From CAVTWD01 sp963738325 (GTDB lineage: Bacteria > Actinomycetota > Acidimicrobiia > Acidimicrobiales > Ilumatobacteraceae): a DNA stretch of 64,000 nt. The DNA lies in NCBI GenBank assembly GCA_963738325.1, contig CAVTWD010000009.1:791258-855257 (forward strand). The letters are read 5' to 3'. Under the pieces are notes generated by a model. The model had not been told where the DNA came from and ran no database searches. It was given only the letters and a program-made list of their open reading frames with translations. Position 1 is the first letter of the stretch, and each line of letters opens with the position of its first letter. The translations under genes were made by a program, and so were the position numbers. Shown here piece after piece: positions 34,735-42,446 of this stretch.

Positions 34735-37017
34735 GTGCAGGACTCCCCGCGGCAGAAGACGGCGGAGGCCGGCCGACTCCACGAGCGCGATGTGGAGGGC
34801 GTGCCCTGGGAGCTCTGGGGTCTTTACGAGCTGGTCGACACCGGCATCCTTGACGACGATCGTTTCTTCGATGTCACCGTCACCTACGCCAAGGACGCGC
34901 CCGACGACCTCGCCATCCGCATCGACGTGACGAACCACGGCCCGGAAGAGGCGCCCATCCACGTGGTGCCCACGCTGTGGTTCCGCAACACGTGGAGCTG
35001 GGGGCGGGAACCGGGCCGTCCCGAGCTCTGGGCCGATCGCAACGTCGGCGGCACGCTCACGGTACGGGCCATGCACCCGAGCCTCGGTGAGTACGAGCTC
35101 GCCGCCGCTGACGCGGACGCGGTGATCTTCACCGAGAACGAGACGAACACCGAGCGCCTCTTCGGCGTGTCGAACGCCTGGCCGTACGTGAAGGACGCCT
35201 TTCACGCCTACGTCGTGGAGGGCGCCACCCACGCCGTGAACCCTTCGCACACCGGCACCAAGGCGGCCGCCGTCTATGCCCGCCGCATCCCGGCTCACGC
35301 GACCGTCACCTTCAGGCTGCACCTGGGACGGGTGGACGTCAGCGGACCGCGCAACGACCCGTTCGAGTCCGACGACGCGACCCTGACGACCCGCGAAGCG
35401 GAAGCCGACGAGTTCTATGCCGCCCTGATCCCGCCGCAGCTCGATGCCGACGCGCAGCTCGTCGCGTGGCAGGCCCTCGCCGGCATGCTCTGGTCAAAGC
35501 AGTACTACCACTACGTCGTGCGGGATTGGCTGTCCGGCGATCCGGCCTACGCGCCTCCTCCGCGCGAACGGGCGCACGGCCGCAACGCCGACTGGCGTCA
35601 CCTCCACAGCGCCGACGTCATCTCGATGCCGGACACGTGGGAGTTCCCGTGGTTCGCCACCTGGGACCTGGCCTTCCACTGCATGGTGCTGGCCCTGGTC
35701 GACCCGCAGTTCGCCGAAGATCAACTCCAACTCGTGCTGCGCGAGTGGTATCTCAAGTCGGACGGCCGGCTTCCCGCCTACGAGTGGAACTTCGACGACG
35801 TCAACCCGCCCGTGCTACCGGCCGCGGCGATGCGGATCTTCGAGGCCAAGCGGGACCTCGGCCTCGACGACTACGAGGGCCTCGAGCGCATCTTCCACAA
35901 GCTCCTCATCAACTTCACCTGGTGGGTCAACCGAGAAGACGTCCAGGGCAACGACATCTTCGAAGGGGGCTTCCTCGGGCTCGACAACATCGGCCCATTC
36001 GATCGCAGCCAACACTTGCCCGACGGCTACCTCCTGGGGCAGGCCGACGGCACGGCCTGGATGGCCATGTTCTGCCACTCGATGCTGCGGATCGCACTGA
36101 CGCTGGCCGTCCACGACCCTGTCTACGAAGACCTGGCGGTCAAGTTCTTCGAGCACTTCCTCTACATCGCCCACGCCCTCAACCAGCCGGGCTCATCCAC
36201 CGCCTTGTGGGACGAGGCGGATGGTTTCTTCTACGACGTGCTGCAGACCCCCGACGATCCGCACGTGCCGGTGCGGGCCCGGACGGCCGTCGGCTTGTTC
36301 CCGATGTTCGAACCGATCGCCATCGACCCGGCCGTGCTCGTCCGGTTCAAGACGTTCAGCCTGCGCGCCGGATGGTTCCTCGCCCACCGCCCCGATCTCA
36401 CGGCGGCGGTGGCGCCGTTGCAGAAGCAGGGCCCGACGGGCAGGCTCCTCCTCTCCGTCGTGCGGCCCGAACAGCTGCACCGCATCCTCGGTTACGTCCT
36501 CGACGAGACCGAGTTCCTCTCCGATCACGGCGTGCGGGCCATGTCCCGCTACCACCACGACCACCCGTTCGAGATCGATCTCGCCGGCACGCGCCACCGT
36601 CTGGACTACGAGCCGGGTGAGTCCACCACCGACTTGTTCGGGGGCAACTCGAACTGGCGGGGTCCGGTGTGGATGCCGATCAACTACCTCTTGGTCAACG
36701 CGTTGGCGCGCTATCACGAGTACTTCGGCGACGACTTCACGGTGGAGTGCCCGCGGGGGTCGGGCACCATCCTCGACCTCGACCACGTCGCCCTCGAGCT
36801 GGCCCGACGGCTGTGCGCGCTGTTCCTGCTCGACGGCCAAGGTCGCCGGCCCGTGTGGGGGGACAACCCGGTCTTCGCCGGACCCCTCTGGCAGGGACTC
36901 GTGCCCTTCCACGAGTATTTCCACGGGGAGACGGGCCGAGGTTGCGGGGCCAGCCACCAGACCGGGTGGACCGGTCTGGTGGCCGATCTGATCCTCCGCT
37001 TCGGCGTCCGGTTCTAG
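34735..37017 (+). CDS. GH63-like (MGH1-type) glycoside hydrolase, short N-terminus
   Basis: 760 aa, one clean frame. An N-terminal beta-sandwich (LVDTGILDDDRFFDVTVTYA, VVPTLWFRNTWSWG) and an (alpha/alpha)6 barrel with WEFPWFATWDLAFHCMVL, EWYLKSDGRLPAYEWNFDDV, GGFLGLDNIGPFDRS, NWRGPVWMPINYLLV and a HQTGWTGLVADL end. These match the mannosylglycerate-hydrolase-like GH63 family of cytosolic glucosidases. Family members I recall begin ~120 residues earlier (a conserved Trp/Arg-rich segment); here the start is directly at the sandwich, yet a leaderless promoter precedes it. Either a genuinely short form or 5' sequence has been lost. Followed by a hairpin terminator. Confidence 0.82.
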   Translation: MQDSPRQKTAEAGRLHERDVEGVPWELWGLYELVDTGILDDDRFFDVTVTYAKDAPDDLAIRIDVTNHGPEEAPIHVVPTLWFRNTWSWGREPGRPELWADRNVGGTLTVRAMHPSLGEYELAAADADAVIFTENETNTERLFGVSNAWPYVKDAFHAYVVEGATHAVNPSHTGTKAAAVYARRIPAHATVTFRLHLGRVDVSGPRNDPFESDDATLTTREAEADEFYAALIPPQLDADAQLVAWQALAGMLWSKQYYHYVVRDWLSGDPAYAPPPRERAHGRNADWRHLHSADVISMPDTWEFPWFATWDLAFHCMVLALVDPQFAEDQLQLVLREWYLKSDGRLPAYEWNFDDVNPPVLPAAAMRIFEAKRDLGLDDYEGLERIFHKLLINFTWWVNREDVQGNDIFEGGFLGLDNIGPFDRSQHLPDGYLLGQADGTAWMAMFCHSMLRIALTLAVHDPVYEDLAVKFFEHFLYIAHALNQPGSSTALWDEADGFFYDVLQTPDDPHVPVRARTAVGLFPMFEPIAIDPAVLVRFKTFSLRAGWFLAHRPDLTAAVAPLQKQGPTGRLLLSVVRPEQLHRILGYVLDETEFLSDHGVRAMSRYHHDHPFEIDLAGTRHRLDYEPGESTTDLFGGNSNWRGPVWMPINYLLVNALARYHEYFGDDFTVECPRGSGTILDLDHVALELARRLCALFLLDGQGRRPVWGDNPVFAGPLWQGLVPFHEYFHGETGRGCGASHQTGWTGLVADLILRFGVRF

Positions 37018-37023
37018 GCGAAG

Positions 37024-37044
37024 GGGGGAAGGCGACCTTCCCCC
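37024..37044. terminator. Bidirectional hairpin terminator
   Basis: GGGGGAAGG, loop cga, CCTTCCCCC: a 9-bp stem between two convergent genes (stops at 37017 and 37048), so it probably serves both. Confidence 0.65.
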
Positions 37045-37047
37045 AGC

Positions 37048-38175
37048 TCACGGCACCAGGTGGAACAGATGGGTCACGCTGGTGTTGTACACCGAAGTCG
37101 TGTCGCCCCCGAACCACACACCGCCATGCCCGTCGTCGACGATGGCGAAGCCGCCCTGCGCCGGCGAGTTCGGCTGGGCGTAATGGTTCTCCGGCTGCAG
37201 CGAGCTGGCGCCGTACGCGTCGTAGCGCTGGACGTGCTGCGGGCCTTGGTGGTCGATCCAGTGACCCGCCAGGTACAGGTCGCCGCCGATCACTCGCATC
37301 GCTTGCACGTCACCGTCGGCGCCCCACGAGACGAGTGTCGCCGCGGAGTTGATGTCGTACACCTCGGTCTTGTTGACCCCGTCGGTCCAGGCCACGACGA
37401 CCTTGTTGGAGTACGTCTCGACGGCCCGAGTGCTCCGTCGACCCTTCGGGTCGGGAGGAGGCGGAGTGAACCGGAACGACTGCACCTTCCCGTCGGTGGT
37501 CGAGACCTTGGCCAGGTTGACGACCGGCGTGCCGTTCACGCCCTTGAACTGGCCCACCATGAACGCGAACGAGCCGTTGTCGGTCACGTCGATGCCCTTC
37601 ACCGTGGCCGCAGCGTTCGACTTCCACACCGAGTCGTAGGCCGCCGCGCCGATGTTGATGCGCACGGCGTTGGTGCGAGCCTTCCCGGCCACGGTCACCG
37701 AGAACGAGCCGCCGACGTAGAGCCAGTTGCCTGAGACGGTGAGGGCGTAGACCTTGCCGCCCGGGTTGGGGAACGTGAGCTTGGTGCCGTTCGTCGAGTA
37801 GGCACGAAGCCCGAAGTCACCGCCGACGAAGATCTTCGACGCCCCGTCGTTGGCGAGCGCCCGTACCTGGCTGGGTTCGCCGGGATTGAAGGGCTGTACC
37901 GCGCCGGTCGAGGCGTTGTAGGCGGCGATGTTCTGCCGGGGCACGCCGGGCTTGCCCGGAGCGTCCTTGGCCGTGGTGAACGTGCCGCCGGCGTAGATGA
38001 CACCGCCGAGACGGGTGAGCGCCTGCACCCGGCCGTTGGCGCCCCCGCCAGGCTTCAGGGTCGTGACGGCTGCAGCACCCGCCGATGCCGTGAGAGCGAT
38101 CGTGACGAGCGCGGTACCGCCCGCCACGAGGAACTGGGTCACGCGTCGCCGAGTGGCGCGTACTGATGTGGTCAT
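37048..38175 (-). CDS. Secreted beta-propeller protein (delta-60-type repeats)
   Basis: 375 aa from ATG 38175, which has GGAGG/AAGGCGG upstream. A signal peptide (RRRVTQFLVAGGTALVTIAL then an ASA-like cleavage site) precedes blade repeats with the recurring pattern VQALTRLGGVIYAGGTFT, VRALANDGASKIFVGGDF, VYALTVSGNWLYVGGSF, MRVIGGDLYLAGHW. These match the delta-60/DUF5122 propeller repeats of secreted actinobacterial proteins. Role unknown, possibly adhesion or binding. Its promoter region is shared with the divergent TIGR03085 gene. Confidence 0.78.
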   Translation of the reverse strand: MTTSVRATRRRVTQFLVAGGTALVTIALTASAGAAAVTTLKPGGGANGRVQALTRLGGVIYAGGTFTTAKDAPGKPGVPRQNIAAYNASTGAVQPFNPGEPSQVRALANDGASKIFVGGDFGLRAYSTNGTKLTFPNPGGKVYALTVSGNWLYVGGSFSVTVAGKARTNAVRINIGAAAYDSVWKSNAAATVKGIDVTDNGSFAFMVGQFKGVNGTPVVNLAKVSTTDGKVQSFRFTPPPPDPKGRRSTRAVETYSNKVVVAWTDGVNKTEVYDINSAATLVSWGADGDVQAMRVIGGDLYLAGHWIDHQGPQHVQRYDAYGASSLQPENHYAQPNSPAQGGFAIVDDGHGGVWFGGDTTSVYNTSVTHLFHLVP

Positions 38176-38209
38176 TCCGCCTTCCTCCAATGACGCATCG
38201 CCCACGCCT

Positions 38210-38226
38210 GCGTCTAGGCTAGACGC
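38210..38226. promoter_or_regulatory. 17-bp palindrome over divergent -10 boxes
   Basis: GCGTCTAG-g-CTAGACGC is a perfect inverted repeat. It contains TAGGCT on the plus strand and TAGCCT on the minus strand, so the same palindrome could be both the -10 of the two divergent genes and an operator. Confidence 0.45.
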
Positions 38227-38253
38227 CTTTGGGCGGGGAGGCGAGCCACTTGC

Positions 38254-38306
38254 GTGCTCACCCAGTCCGGGCCGGCACCGTGCTCACCCAAGTCCGGGCG
38301 GGCACG
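38254..38306. repeat. Two-copy tandem repeat (~27 bp)
   Basis: GTGCTCACCCAGTCCGGG (38254 on) recurs as GTGCTCACCCAAGTCCGGG (38280 on), each followed by a GGCAC-containing tail. It lies in the leader of the TIGR03085 gene. Confidence 0.55.
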
Positions 38307-38369
38307 AGGCACGTGACCTGCAACGATGGGACCGCGCCGACGGCCATGAGGGCAACGGAGGGGCAGCCG

Positions 38370-39002
38370 ATGACGAACTGGGCCCGGATCGAGCGAGCGG
38401 GACTTGTCGACGCGCTCGTGGCGCGGGGGCCGGACGCGCCGACCCTGTGCGCCGGCTGGACCACCCGTGACCTCGCCGCCCACCTGGTGCTGAGAGAGCG
38501 CCGGCCTGACGCGGCGGCTGGAATCGTCCTCCCGCCGCTCGCGGGCTACAGCGCCTCCGTCCGGGACCGCCTCCTGGCCCGGCCCTGGCCCGAGCTCGTC
38601 GACCAGGTTCGCACTGGCCCACCGAAATGGTCGCCGTTCGCCATCGATGCCGTCGACTCGCTTGTGAACACTGTGGAGTTCTTCGTGCACCACGAAGACA
38701 TCCGGAGGGCCCAGCCCGGCTGGGAGCCCCGCCGGCTCGACCCCGACCTCTACCGGACCCTCTGGCGGCGCCTCTTGACGTCCGCGCGCCTCCTCGTACG
38801 GCGCTCCCCTGTCGGCCTGGTGCTGCGCGATCCCGAAGGCCAGGAGATCCACGCCAAGCGGGCGACGCCCGAAGTCACGGTGCAGGGCGCACCGAGCGAG
38901 CTCGTGCTCTTCGCCTACGGTCGCCAAGACCACGCGCGGGTCGAGATCATCGCTCCCGACGACGTCGCCGCCAAGGTGCGGGAGGCCCGCTTCGGACTCT
39001 GA
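38370..39002 (+). CDS. TIGR03085 / maleylpyruvate-isomerase-superfamily metal-binding protein
   Basis: 210 aa from ATG 38370, preceded by GGAGGGG (38358-38364). DinB-like four-helix domain: RAGLVDALVARGPDAPTLCA then GWTTRDLAAHLVLRERRPD (metal His) and FVHHEDIRRAQPGW with further His ligands. Members are believed to use mycothiol or a metal for thiol-transfer chemistry; mshA elsewhere in the window is consistent with that. Substrate unknown. Confidence 0.8.
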   Translation: MTNWARIERAGLVDALVARGPDAPTLCAGWTTRDLAAHLVLRERRPDAAAGIVLPPLAGYSASVRDRLLARPWPELVDQVRTGPPKWSPFAIDAVDSLVNTVEFFVHHEDIRRAQPGWEPRRLDPDLYRTLWRRLLTSARLLVRRSPVGLVLRDPEGQEIHAKRATPEVTVQGAPSELVLFAYGRQDHARVEIIAPDDVAAKVREARFGL

Positions 39003-39005
39003 GCT

Positions 39006-39167
39006 AGTGCCGTGACCGGTGACTGAGGCCCGGTCCGCCGAGCCAGGGTTGGTGCCGGCAAGGCGCGACAAGGAAGCAATAGTCGCAGCACTATTGCGAC
39101 GAGGCGCAACGCAGTCGGCGCCGGCACTGGCCGGCGCAGCGGGGCGAACGTTGCCGGTCACGGCACT
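39006..39167. repeat. Dispersed palindromic element, copy B, with 14-bp terminal inverted repeats
   Basis: Bounded by AGTGCCGTGACCGG (39006-39019) and CCGGTCACGGCACT (39154-39167), a perfect terminal inverted repeat. The centre is GCAATAGT (39076-39083) and ACTATTGC (39090-39097). Between are GTGCCGGC and GCCGGCAC, so most of the 162 bp can fold on itself. Relative to copy A (23.3 kb) the central stem has a G-C pair changed to A-T, i.e. a compensatory change. No ORF inside. Confidence 0.75.
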
Positions 39168-39175
39168 GACTAGCA

Positions 39176-40336
39176 CTAGCCGGCTGGCGTCACGTCCGCC
39201 CCCTGCACCAAGGCATCGATGGTCCGGTGGAGATGCTGGTTGCCGGGCTCGTTGCGGCCGAAGCGGAAGTGGTCGTCGCCCAGAGCGCCAAGGTTACGAG
39301 TGATGCCGAAGCCGGTCACGTAGTCCTCGTCCGCCACCACCCGTTCGTACGTCTGCCGCCGCGCTTCCGCCTTCGCCAACGCCTCCGCGCTGTCGAGCGG
39401 CTTGCGGAAGTAGTGGTACTGGAGGGTGCGTGACCGGTCAGGTGTCGGACCGGGGAGGAGCCGGCTCAGCATGAGCGCGCCGGTGGCGTTGCCGGCGATC
39501 GAAACGTTCGGGAAGAGGAAGTGGACGAGGCTCACCGCTTCGGGCAGCGACCACTCGCTCTCGGGCAGGTCCCGCAGCTCGGCCGTCGCCTTCGACGCGA
39601 AACCGACCCGCATGTGAGGCCCGTAGAAGTCGAACGTGTTCCGGTTGGTGATGGACTTCGCGCCGATCGAGTTCCGGTGCAAGTAGCCGATGTGATAGCC
39701 GTCCACGTAGCCGTCCGCCGCAACCTTCCAGTTCGGGCTCTCCAGCTCGGTCACGACGTCGTAGCGGTAGAGGTTCTCCAAGTGCATCATCAGGAGCGCG
39801 CTGGCCATGTCGCCCAGCCAGGCCTCGCCGTCGAGATCCGCACCGGGCGTCAGCATGGCGAGGATGACGCCGGCCCGCTCGTCGGTGGGCAACTCGACGA
39901 GTCCCGTTACGTCCAGGTCTCCGAACGTGTCACGGCCGGGCACCCCGACCAGCCGGCCTCCGTTGTCGTAGACCCACGCGTGGTACGGGCACGTGAGGCG
40001 GCGAGCGTGGCCGCAGCCCTCCGCGGCCAATCGTGCCCCCCGGTGGCGGCAGATGTTCAGGAAGGTGCGGGCGACGCCGTCGTCGCCGCGCATGACGACG
40101 ATGGGCCGTCCCACGATCTCCACCGCGCTGTAGTCACCGGGCTGTCGGAGGTCGCAGGAGAGGGCGACGACGAGGGGCGATCGCTGGAAGACGCGCTCCA
40201 TCTCGGCCTGCCAGCGCTGCGGGTCGCGATAGGACGAGACCGGCACCTTCATCGGTGCCGGACTCTGGTCGGGGGTGTCGCCCTCGACGTTGGCCAGCAA
40301 CCGACGGGCCAGCTCCATGTGAGACGTCGCCGTCAT
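39176..40336 (-). CDS. Rieske non-heme iron oxygenase, alpha subunit
   Basis: 386 aa from ATG 40336 with AAGGAGG upstream. Rieske [2Fe-2S] ligands C96-R-H98 and C116-P-Y-H119 (NICRHRGARLA, LTCPYHAWVYD), then the catalytic domain with the 2-His facial triad H215 and H220 in DGYHIGYLHRNS. It needs a reductase partner, which is not in the window. Substrate could be an aromatic, quaternary amine or similar; not predictable. A long inverted repeat lies upstream of the promoter (-10 TAGTGT on the minus strand at 40368-40373). Confidence 0.85.
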   Translation of the reverse strand: MTATSHMELARRLLANVEGDTPDQSPAPMKVPVSSYRDPQRWQAEMERVFQRSPLVVALSCDLRQPGDYSAVEIVGRPIVVMRGDDGVARTFLNICRHRGARLAAEGCGHARRLTCPYHAWVYDNGGRLVGVPGRDTFGDLDVTGLVELPTDERAGVILAMLTPGADLDGEAWLGDMASALLMMHLENLYRYDVVTELESPNWKVAADGYVDGYHIGYLHRNSIGAKSITNRNTFDFYGPHMRVGFASKATAELRDLPESEWSLPEAVSLVHFLFPNVSIAGNATGALMLSRLLPGPTPDRSRTLQYHYFRKPLDSAEALAKAEARRQTYERVVADEDYVTGFGITRNLGALGDDHFRFGRNEPGNQHLHRTIDALVQGADVTPAG

Positions 40337-40410
40337 CGAGGCCTCCTTCCTGCCCTCGCCGAGGGACACTAACGATCGTCGCCTCGCCACCGAGCACCCG
40401 CCTCCACGCG

Positions 40411-40460
40411 GGAACTTGAACCGCAACCTGCCGTTCACGGCACCCTCCGGTTCAAGTTCC
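40411..40460. promoter_or_regulatory. 13-bp inverted repeat upstream of the Rieske gene
   Basis: GGAACTTGAACCG (40411-40423), 24 nt, CGGTTCAAGTTCC (40448-40460); both arms are perfect complements. Located about 50-100 bp upstream of the predicted transcription start of the Rieske gene. It may be a paired site for a dimeric regulator or, less likely, the remains of a mobile element end. Confidence 0.5.
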
Positions 40461-40504
40461 GATCGGGCGAGCCAGAACCGAAGCTCACCTACCATGGCCG
40501 CTCC

Positions 40505-40577
40505 GGGCCGCTAGCTCATCCGGGAGAGCAGGGGACTTTTAATCCCAAGGTGCTGGGTTCGAGACCCAGGCGGCCCA
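40505..40577 (+). tRNA. tRNA-Lys (anticodon UUU)
   Basis: 73 nt. Acceptor GGGCCGC pairs with GCGGCCC; D arm GCTC/GAGC; anticodon loop CTTTTAA giving UUU; T arm CTGGG-TTCGAGA-CCCAG. The 27:43 pair at the base of the anticodon stem is G-A. The discriminator is A73 and CCA is not encoded exactly (ACCC follows). An integrase gene starts 93 bp downstream, so the 3' end probably served as the attachment site. Confidence 0.92.
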
Positions 40578-40669
40578 CCCTATAGGGCCTGTTCAACACC
40601 CTTGTAGCTCGATTCTGCTACGATCCTCTTGGGTCGCTGCCGCGAAATTGCCCGCGAAGGGTTGCGCCG

Positions 40670-41824
40670 ATGGGGACGATGCGCGAGAGGTCACCGGGTT
40701 CATGGGAGCTGACGGTCTCAGCGGGCGTGGTCCCGAGCACCGGCCGCTACTCACGAGTGATCCGCACGGTGCGGACCGGGAGCAAGCGGGAGGCGAAGGC
40801 GGCCCTCCGCCGCCTCGAGGTGGAGGTGGCCAGTGGGCTCGTTGGCCTCGAGGACCCGTTGATGGCCGAGTTGCTGGAGCGATGGCTGGCTCACCTGGAG
40901 GATCTCGGCCGGTCACCCTCGACGCTGTACGGGTATCGCAAGTACGTGCATCGGGAGCTCATACCGGCCATCGGCGCCGTCCGATTGTCGAAGCTGACCG
41001 CGGGCCACCTGGACCGGCTCTACTCGTCGCTACGCCGGCGTGGCCTGGCGCCGGCGACCGTCCGCCAGATCCACGCCCTCGTGCGAGCGGCCTTGCATCA
41101 GGCGGTGCGATGGGGGTTGACCGGACGCAACGTCGCATCGCTGGCATCGGCGCCATCGCAGCCGCAGCGGGAGCAGCACCCTCCGACCGCGCAGGAGGTC
41201 CGGGCGCTGGTCGAGGGCGCGGAGAAGCTGGATCCGATGTTCGGGCTCTATGTGAGGGTGGTGGCAGCGACGGGGATGCGCCGTGCGGAGGCGTGCGGGC
41301 TGCGGTGGAGCGATGTCGATCTCGACGACGGGAAGCTCGTCGTGCAACGCAGTCATATCGCGCTGCCCGGCTTGGTGGGAGACCGGCCGACCAAGACCCG
41401 TTCAGCCCGGACGGTCACTCTTGACGCCGACACCGTCACCGTGTTGAAAACTGCATGGCGGGCGGCCCGCCAGTTGGCTCGCTTCGCTGGCGTCGATGAC
41501 GGCACTCGTCGGGCCGGCTACGTGTTCAGCTTCGACGCTGACGGCGCGTCGGCCTGGCGGGGCGACTCGGTGAGCGCCCGATGGGTCCGGGTCCGCCGAA
41601 CCGCGGGCGTCGAAGCCGTTCGTTTGCACGACCTTCGGCACTGGCAGGCGACCCATTTGCTCGACGCCGGGGTACCTGTGCCGACCGTGGCCGCTCGGCT
41701 CGGCCATGCGGATGGGGCGACCACGCTGAAGATCTACGCCCATCGCACCGATCGAGGTGACGAGCAAGCCGCCGCGGTAGTTGGGGCCGCCCTGTCGATG
41801 CCGCGGGCGAGGTCGAGCGGCTGA
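40670..41824 (+). CDS. Tyrosine-type site-specific integrase
   Basis: 384 aa. N-terminal arm-binding region (SGVVPSTGRYSRVIRTVRTG then KREAKAALRRLEVEV), SAM-like core-binding domain (ELLERWLAHLEDLGRSPST) and catalytic domain with Arg in ATGMRRAEACGLRWSDV, His-x-x-Arg in LHDLRHWQATHLLDAG, His in LGHADGATTLKIYAH and the nucleophile Tyr in the last motif (~residue 355). Typical phage/ICE integrase adjacent to its tRNA target. Promoter candidate TACGAT at 40617-40622. Confidence 0.93.
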   Translation: MGTMRERSPGSWELTVSAGVVPSTGRYSRVIRTVRTGSKREAKAALRRLEVEVASGLVGLEDPLMAELLERWLAHLEDLGRSPSTLYGYRKYVHRELIPAIGAVRLSKLTAGHLDRLYSSLRRRGLAPATVRQIHALVRAALHQAVRWGLTGRNVASLASAPSQPQREQHPPTAQEVRALVEGAEKLDPMFGLYVRVVAATGMRRAEACGLRWSDVDLDDGKLVVQRSHIALPGLVGDRPTKTRSARTVTLDADTVTVLKTAWRAARQLARFAGVDDGTRRAGYVFSFDADGASAWRGDSVSARWVRVRRTAGVEAVRLHDLRHWQATHLLDAGVPVPTVAARLGHADGATTLKIYAHRTDRGDEQAAAVVGAALSMPRARSSG

Positions 41825-41986
41825 GGCTGCGATTCGGTCGTGTGATTTCGGTCACCGTGATCGGTGCGTCTAGACGCCGCCAGTGACCGCTGGTCGCCGC
41901 TGGTGTCTTCTCGTCCGTCCTTGTCCACGCGACGCGGATCGCCCCGTCCTTGTCGCCAGCCGCATAAGCGTGTACCACGCTGGGGA

Positions 41987-42370
41987 ATGGAGCAGCGAGC
42001 ATCAGTCGAAGCAGCGGTGGCGGACCTGCCGTTGATGCTCAGCGTCGAGCAGACGTGCAAAGTGTTGGGCATCGGCCGCTCGCTGGCCTACAGCCAAGTT
42101 CGCCGTTACTTGGCCACCGGCGGACGCGAGGGCATCCCAGCCGTACGCATCGGATCAGTCATACGCGTTCCTCGCGCCGGTCTGATCGACCTGATGCTCG
42201 CCGCCCCGGCCCCAACGCTGTGCGAGGACGCCGCGCTTCATCTGGTCGCCCCAGCCGCGGCACCGGAGCCGTCCGGGCGTACCGTCCGTCCTCACCGTCG
42301 TCATGGCACGCGACAGGTTCGCAGCATCGCCACGGCGCAGCTCCCGTTCGCCGGGCCGGATCGGGGCTGA
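41987..42370 (+). CDS. Excisionase-like / AlpA-type HTH protein
   Basis: 127 aa from ATG 41987. A MerR-like winged helix spans ~15-65: LMLSVEQTCKVLGIGRSLAY, then VRIGSVIRVPRAGLIDLM. This is the arrangement of recombination-directionality factors and DNA-binding excisionases of integrative elements. The C-terminal 60 residues are low-complexity and basic. Placed between integrase and relaxase, it probably controls excision or relaxase expression. Confidence 0.7.
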   Translation: MEQRASVEAAVADLPLMLSVEQTCKVLGIGRSLAYSQVRRYLATGGREGIPAVRIGSVIRVPRAGLIDLMLAAPAPTLCEDAALHLVAPAAAPEPSGRTVRPHRRHGTRQVRSIATAQLPFAGPDRG

Positions 42371-42446
42371 GCGCGATGCGTTGCTCTCGCTCGACTCCCT
42401 CCCGTCGTTCGATCTACAGACAAGTGCCCGTCGGCGGCCCTCGCTG

